Of a stretch of 64,000 nucleotides of DNA, positions 61,286 through 64,000 are shown in pieces. The notes beneath the pieces are model-generated. The model saw nothing but the letters and a program-made list of their open reading frames with translations, did not search any database and had not been told where the DNA came from. This stretch comes from BP-464 sp963825415. GTDB lineage: Bacteria > Actinomycetota > Thermoleophilia > Solirubrobacterales > Solirubrobacteraceae. The position numbers and the translations under genes are program-made. Location of the stretch: positions 963,677 to 1,027,676 of the forward strand of contig CAWGTD010000006.1 in assembly GCA_963825415.1 (NCBI GenBank). Direction: 5' to 3'. Numbering within the stretch: position 1 is the stretch's first letter; each line of letters opens with the position of its first letter.

Positions 61286-62240
61286 TGCAACGCTGGCCGT
61301 CGCGCTGGCGGGGGCGGCACTCGTCGCCCCCGCCGGCCGCGCGGCGGCCGCGCCCGACGCCGCGACGCGCGCGGCCGCCGCCTATCTGATCGCCGCCCAG
61401 AACCCCGACGGCGGCCTGCCCGCGGCGCCGGGCGGCGCCTCCTCGCCGTTCATGGCCGGCTGGGCGGCGATCGGCCTCGCCGCCGCCGGCCACGACCCGC
61501 GGGAGGTCGTCAACGGCGGGCCGTCGCTCGCCGACTACCTCGCCGCGAGCGCGGCCGACGCGCGCTCGGCGGGCGACGTCGAGCGCACGCTGCTGGCGCT
61601 CGGCGCGAGCGGGGTTGCCACCGCCGCCGGTCCTGTTCACCCGGCTCGCGGAGCACCGGCGCGCCGACGGCTCCTACGACGGGCGCGTGAACACGACGGC
61701 GTTCGCGGTGCTGGCGCTGCGGGCGGTGGGGCGGGCACTGCGGCGCCCGAGGTGCGTCGGCGCGGCTCGCTGGCTGCGGTCCGAACAGGGCACCGATGGA
61801 GGGTTTGCCTTCGGAGGCCGGGGAGGCGCGATCGCGATGCCGACGACACCGGCGCGGTGCTGCGAGGCGCTCGCCGCCGCCGGACGCCGGTCGTCCGACG
61901 GCGTCGTGCGGCGCGCCGGTGCGCTGGCTCGTGCGCCACCAGCGCCCCGACGGCGGATTCGCTCTCTCGGCGCACACGCCGTCCAACGCCCAATCGACCG
62001 CGTTCGCCGTCCAGGGGCTGCTCGCGGCCGGCCGCGACCCGGCTCGCGTGCGGCGCCGCGGCAGCCGCTCGCCGATCGCCTTCCTGCGCACGCTCGTCGA
62101 CTCCGAAGGCGCCATCTCCTACTCGCGCACCAGCCGCCAGACCCCGGTCTGGGTCACCGCCCAGGCGCTCGCCGCCCTCGCCCAAAAACCCCTCCCCATC
62201 ATGCCCCCACCGACATCGAGTGGGCAGTTCGAGTCGATAA
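61275..62240 (+). pseudogene. Secreted prenyltransferase/cobalamin-binding-type alpha-alpha barrel protein, disrupted
   Basis: GTG 61275 overlaps the DUF4430 gene by 11 bp. A signal peptide (TLAVALAGAALVAPAGRAAA) is followed by helical repeats: AAYLIAAQNPDGGLPAAPGG, LRSEQGTDGGFAFGG, DADDTGAVL, VRWLVRHQRPDGGFALS, STAFAVQGLLAAGRDPARV and TPVWVTAQALAALAQ. QxxDGGF repeats are typical of alpha6/alpha6 barrels, including the cobalamin-binding domain of intrinsic factor. These pieces lie in three different frames: changes are needed near 61618-61640, 61823-61841, 61858-61864 and 61911-61920. The true 3' end is uncertain; 62240 is the nearest stop. Either a decayed gene or a poorly resolved sequence. 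Confidence 0.65.
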
Positions 62241-62265
62241 GCGACGGCCAAACGTGCCACTCGAT
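62215..62265. repeat. Inverted repeat in the 3' region of the B12 locus
   Basis: ATCGAGTGGGCA (62215-62226) and TGCCACTCGAT (62255-62265) can pair with one bulge around a 28-nt loop. It may end the riboswitch transcript, but there is no T-run. The remaining 62266-62383 shows only the promoter and ribosome site of the next gene. Confidence 0.35.
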
Positions 62266-62343
62266 GCGGTGGCGCGAGCGGCAACGCGCCAGCTTGCGGC
62301 CGGGTCGCCCGGGGTGTCGAATGGGCGGGGCGCCGTGCGTCGT

Positions 62344-62349
62344 GTATAC
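62344..62349 (+). promoter_or_regulatory. -10 element TATACG (extended TG) for DGPF/ECF operon
   Basis: TGTATACG 35 nt before ATG 62384 gives a leader of about 28 nt that contains the ribosome site GGAGG (62375-62379). It differs from the TAGNNT boxes of the glycan genes. Confidence 0.4.
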
Positions 62350-62383
62350 GAGCCGGAATCCGCCGGCTGACCCAGGAGGTCTC

Positions 62384-62776
62384 ATGCCCCAGTACATGCT
62401 GCTCATCTACAGCCCCACCGAGGGCGGCCCGTCGCCCGAGGCGGCGCAGGCCGAATACCCGCGCTGGATGGAGTACTCCCAGAGCCTGGTCGACGCCGGG
62501 GCGATGGTCGCCGGCGACCCGCTCGAGGGGATCGACACGGCCACGACCGTGCGCGTGCGCGGCGGCGAGACCGCCGTCACCGACGGCCCGTTCGCGGAGA
62601 CCAAGGAGGTCCTCGGCGGCTACTACATCATCGACGTCGCCGACCTCGACGCGGCGCTCGGGTGGGCCGCCAAGGTCCCCAACGTCGGCTACGGCTCGAT
62701 CGAGGTGCGGCCGGTCATGGCGATCCCCGACATGCCGCGCGCCGCGGACGCCGAGAAGGCCGGCGCCCAGGCGTGA
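62384..62776 (+). CDS. DGPF/YCII-domain protein
   Basis: 130 residues. MPQYMLLIYSPTEGG is the typical start of YCII-related proteins and TDGPFAETKEVLGGYYIIDV holds the signature DGPF. A dimeric alpha/beta ferredoxin-like fold is expected. These proteins accompany ECF42 sigma factors and are usually part of their regulons, with an unknown biochemical role. GGAGG 4 nt before ATG 62384 fixes the start; the frame upstream is open into the barrel gene but has no homology there. The stop overlaps the sigma factor start (GTGA). Confidence 0.9.
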   Translation: MPQYMLLIYSPTEGGPSPEAAQAEYPRWMEYSQSLVDAGAMVAGDPLEGIDTATTVRVRGGETAVTDGPFAETKEVLGGYYIIDVADLDAALGWAAKVPNVGYGSIEVRPVMAIPDMPRAADAEKAGAQA

Positions 62777-64000
62777 CCCCGGAGAGCACCGCGGCCGCCG
62801 AGGCGGCCTTCCGCGAAGAGCGCGCCGCGGTGCTCGCCACGCTCATCCGCCAGCTCGGCGACTTCCAGCTCGCCGAGGACGCGCTCCAGGACGCGTTCGC
62901 CGCCGCGATCGCCACGTGGGAGCGCGACGGCGTGCCCGACAACCCGGGCGCCTGGATCACGGTGACGGCGCGGCGGCGAGCGATCGACCGCCTGCGCCGC
63001 GACCGCGCGCTCTCCGATCGCGTGGGCCGGCTCGCCGTGCTCGCCGAGCGCGAGGCCTCCGGCGCCGAGGACGCCGAGGAGTCCGCGGTTGTCGACGACC
63101 GCCTGCGGCTGATGTTCACCTGCTGTCACCCCGCCCTGGCGATGGAGGCGCGGGTGGCGCTGACGCTGCGCTCGCTCGGCGGGCTCAGCACCCCCGAGAT
63201 CGCCCGGGCGTTCCTCGTCTCCGAACCCGCGATGGCCCAGCGCATCGTGCGCGCCAAGCGGAAGATCGCCGCGGCCCGGATCCCCTACCGCGTACCGCCC
63301 GACGAGGAGCTACCGGACCGCCTCGCCGGCGTGCTCGCGGTTCTGTACCTGATCTTCAACGAGGGCTGGGCCGCGACGGGCGGCGACCGGCTCGTCCGCG
63401 GCGAGCTCTGCGCGGAGGCGATCCGGCTCGGCCGGCTCCTGCAGCGCCTGATGCCCGACGACCCCGAGGTCGCGGGGCTGCTCGCGCTGATGCTCCTGCA
63501 CGACTCGCGGCGCGAGGCCCGGCTCGACGAGCGCGGCGAGCCCGTGCTGCTCGACGACCAGGACCGCGCGCTGTGGGACCGCGGCCGCATCCGCGAGGGC
63601 GAGCGCCTGCTCGACGCCGCGATGCGCCGCCGCCGGCCGGGCCCCTACCAGCTCCAGGCGGCGATCGCCGCCCTGCACGCCACGGCGCCCGGCCCGGAGC
63701 ACACCGACCACGGCCAGATCGCCGCGCTCTACGGCGCGCTCGCCCGCAGCGCGCCGTCGCCGGTCGTCGAGCTCAACCGCGCCGTGGCGGTGAGCCGCGC
63801 GGCCGGGCCTCAGGCGGGCCTGGAGTCGCTGGCGCCACTGCTGAAGTCCGGCGAGCTCGACGGCTACGCGCCGCTGCACGTCGCCCACGCCGCCCTGCTC
63901 GACCGCGCCGGTGATGCGGCCGGCGCCGCCCGCGCCTACGAGCGCGCCGCCGCGTGCGCCGAGAACGCGGTCACGCGAGCGGATCTCGAGCGCCGCGCTC
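62773..64000 (+). CDS. ECF42-type RNA polymerase sigma factor, 3'-truncated by window
   Basis: At least 409 residues from GTG 62773. Region 2 includes QLGDFQLAEDALQDAFAAAI and GAWITVTARRRAIDRLRRD; region 4 includes LRSLGGLSTPEIARAFLVSE and MAQRIVRAKRKI. Between them LMFTCCHPALAMEARVAL is the characteristic motif of this group. The long C-terminal extension (GVLAVLYLIFNEGWAATGGD, LRSLGG-independent TPR-like helices, PVVELNRAVAVSRAAGP) is diagnostic for ECF42 and replaces an anti-sigma factor. The pairing with a DGPF gene directly upstream is the known ECF42 arrangement. The gene runs off the window. Confidence 0.92.
   Translation, partial: MTPESTAAAEAAFREERAAVLATLIRQLGDFQLAEDALQDAFAAAIATWERDGVPDNPGAWITVTARRRAIDRLRRDRALSDRVGRLAVLAEREASGAEDAEESAVVDDRLRLMFTCCHPALAMEARVALTLRSLGGLSTPEIARAFLVSEPAMAQRIVRAKRKIAAARIPYRVPPDEELPDRLAGVLAVLYLIFNEGWAATGGDRLVRGELCAEAIRLGRLLQRLMPDDPEVAGLLALMLLHDSRREARLDERGEPVLLDDQDRALWDRGRIREGERLLDAAMRRRRPGPYQLQAAIAALHATAPGPEHTDHGQIAALYGALARSAPSPVVELNRAVAVSRAAGPQAGLESLAPLLKSGELDGYAPLHVAHAALLDRAGDAAGAARAYERAAACAENAVTRADLERRA

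Noticed and set aside
1..64000. tRNA, rRNA, CRISPR arrays, transposases, prophage genes, replication origin
   Set aside because: I looked for cloverleaf-like segments, regular repeats, DDE/serine recombinase motifs and DnaA-box clusters and saw none that I could support.

Overview
The window is very GC-rich and densely coded on both strands. It reads as one large accessory region for cell-surface polysaccharide synthesis in a high-GC actinobacterium. Collagen-like (GPA)n surface proteins, an ECF42-type sigma factor with a DGPF partner, and TAGNNT -10 boxes placed almost directly on start codons make a Solirubrobacterales/Thermoleophilia-like host (Conexibacter, Solirubrobacter, Patulibacter) my best guess. 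That is inference from gene content, not from a marker gene.

Layout. 1-4.8 kb: two sugar-nucleotide epimerases, an O-antigen-type ABC exporter (Wzm/Wzt) and a Cys-rich glycosyltransferase. 4.7-6.2 kb: divergent GNAT and methyltransferase genes. 6.3-7.6 kb: two tandem collagen-like surface proteins with Shine-Dalgarno sites and a clear terminator. 7.6-9.8 kb: WbqC, deacetylase-like and methyltransferase genes. 9.77-9.94 kb: a 166-bp MITE-like element that supplies the stop codons of both flanking genes. 9.9-17 kb: an asparagine-synthase-like amidotransferase, then an operon of epimerase, deacetylase-like protein, three methyltransferases and a glycosyltransferase. 17-30.2 kb: a methyltransferase/GtrB pair on a shared -10, then a long minus-strand block with GT-C membrane glycosyltransferases, a GT4, a Wzx-like flippase, methyltransferases and an epimerase. 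30.2-51 kb: glycosyltransferases, two more AsnB-like amidotransferases, tandem GT-C proteins, a GT2/DUF2304/DUF2142 operon and further GT2/GT4 genes. 51-59.8 kb: a second flippase, more GT2 genes and a WbpA/B/E/I-like set for a UDP-GlcNAc-derived (di)acetamido uronic acid. 59.8-62.2 kb: a cobalamin riboswitch controlling a secreted DUF4430 (transcobalamin C-domain-like) protein and a frame-disrupted secreted alpha/alpha-barrel protein. 62.3-64 kb: a DGPF/YCII protein and an ECF42-like sigma factor cut by the window end.

How it fits together. Nucleotide-sugar enzymes make precursors. GT2, GT4, GT-A and membrane GT-C enzymes build glycans. Methyltransferases, deacetylase-like, WbqC and AsnB-like enzymes decorate them; the AsnB-like proteins may amidate uronic acids. 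The products leave by two routes: the Wzm/Wzt ABC exporter and two MOP-family flippases.

Three cross-cutting observations. First, about 18 transcription units begin with a TAGNNT or TACCCT box 6-14 nt before the start codon, which implies leaderless or nearly leaderless mRNAs; some divergent genes share one palindromic -10. Second, nine otherwise intact genes each carry exactly one single-base indel, and the alternative frame restores the conserved C-terminus and the operon overlap; these look more like consensus errors than decay. Third, the riboswitch-controlled DUF4430 + barrel pair resembles a split bacterial version of intrinsic factor/transcobalamin and is the most promising candidate for an under-described system.
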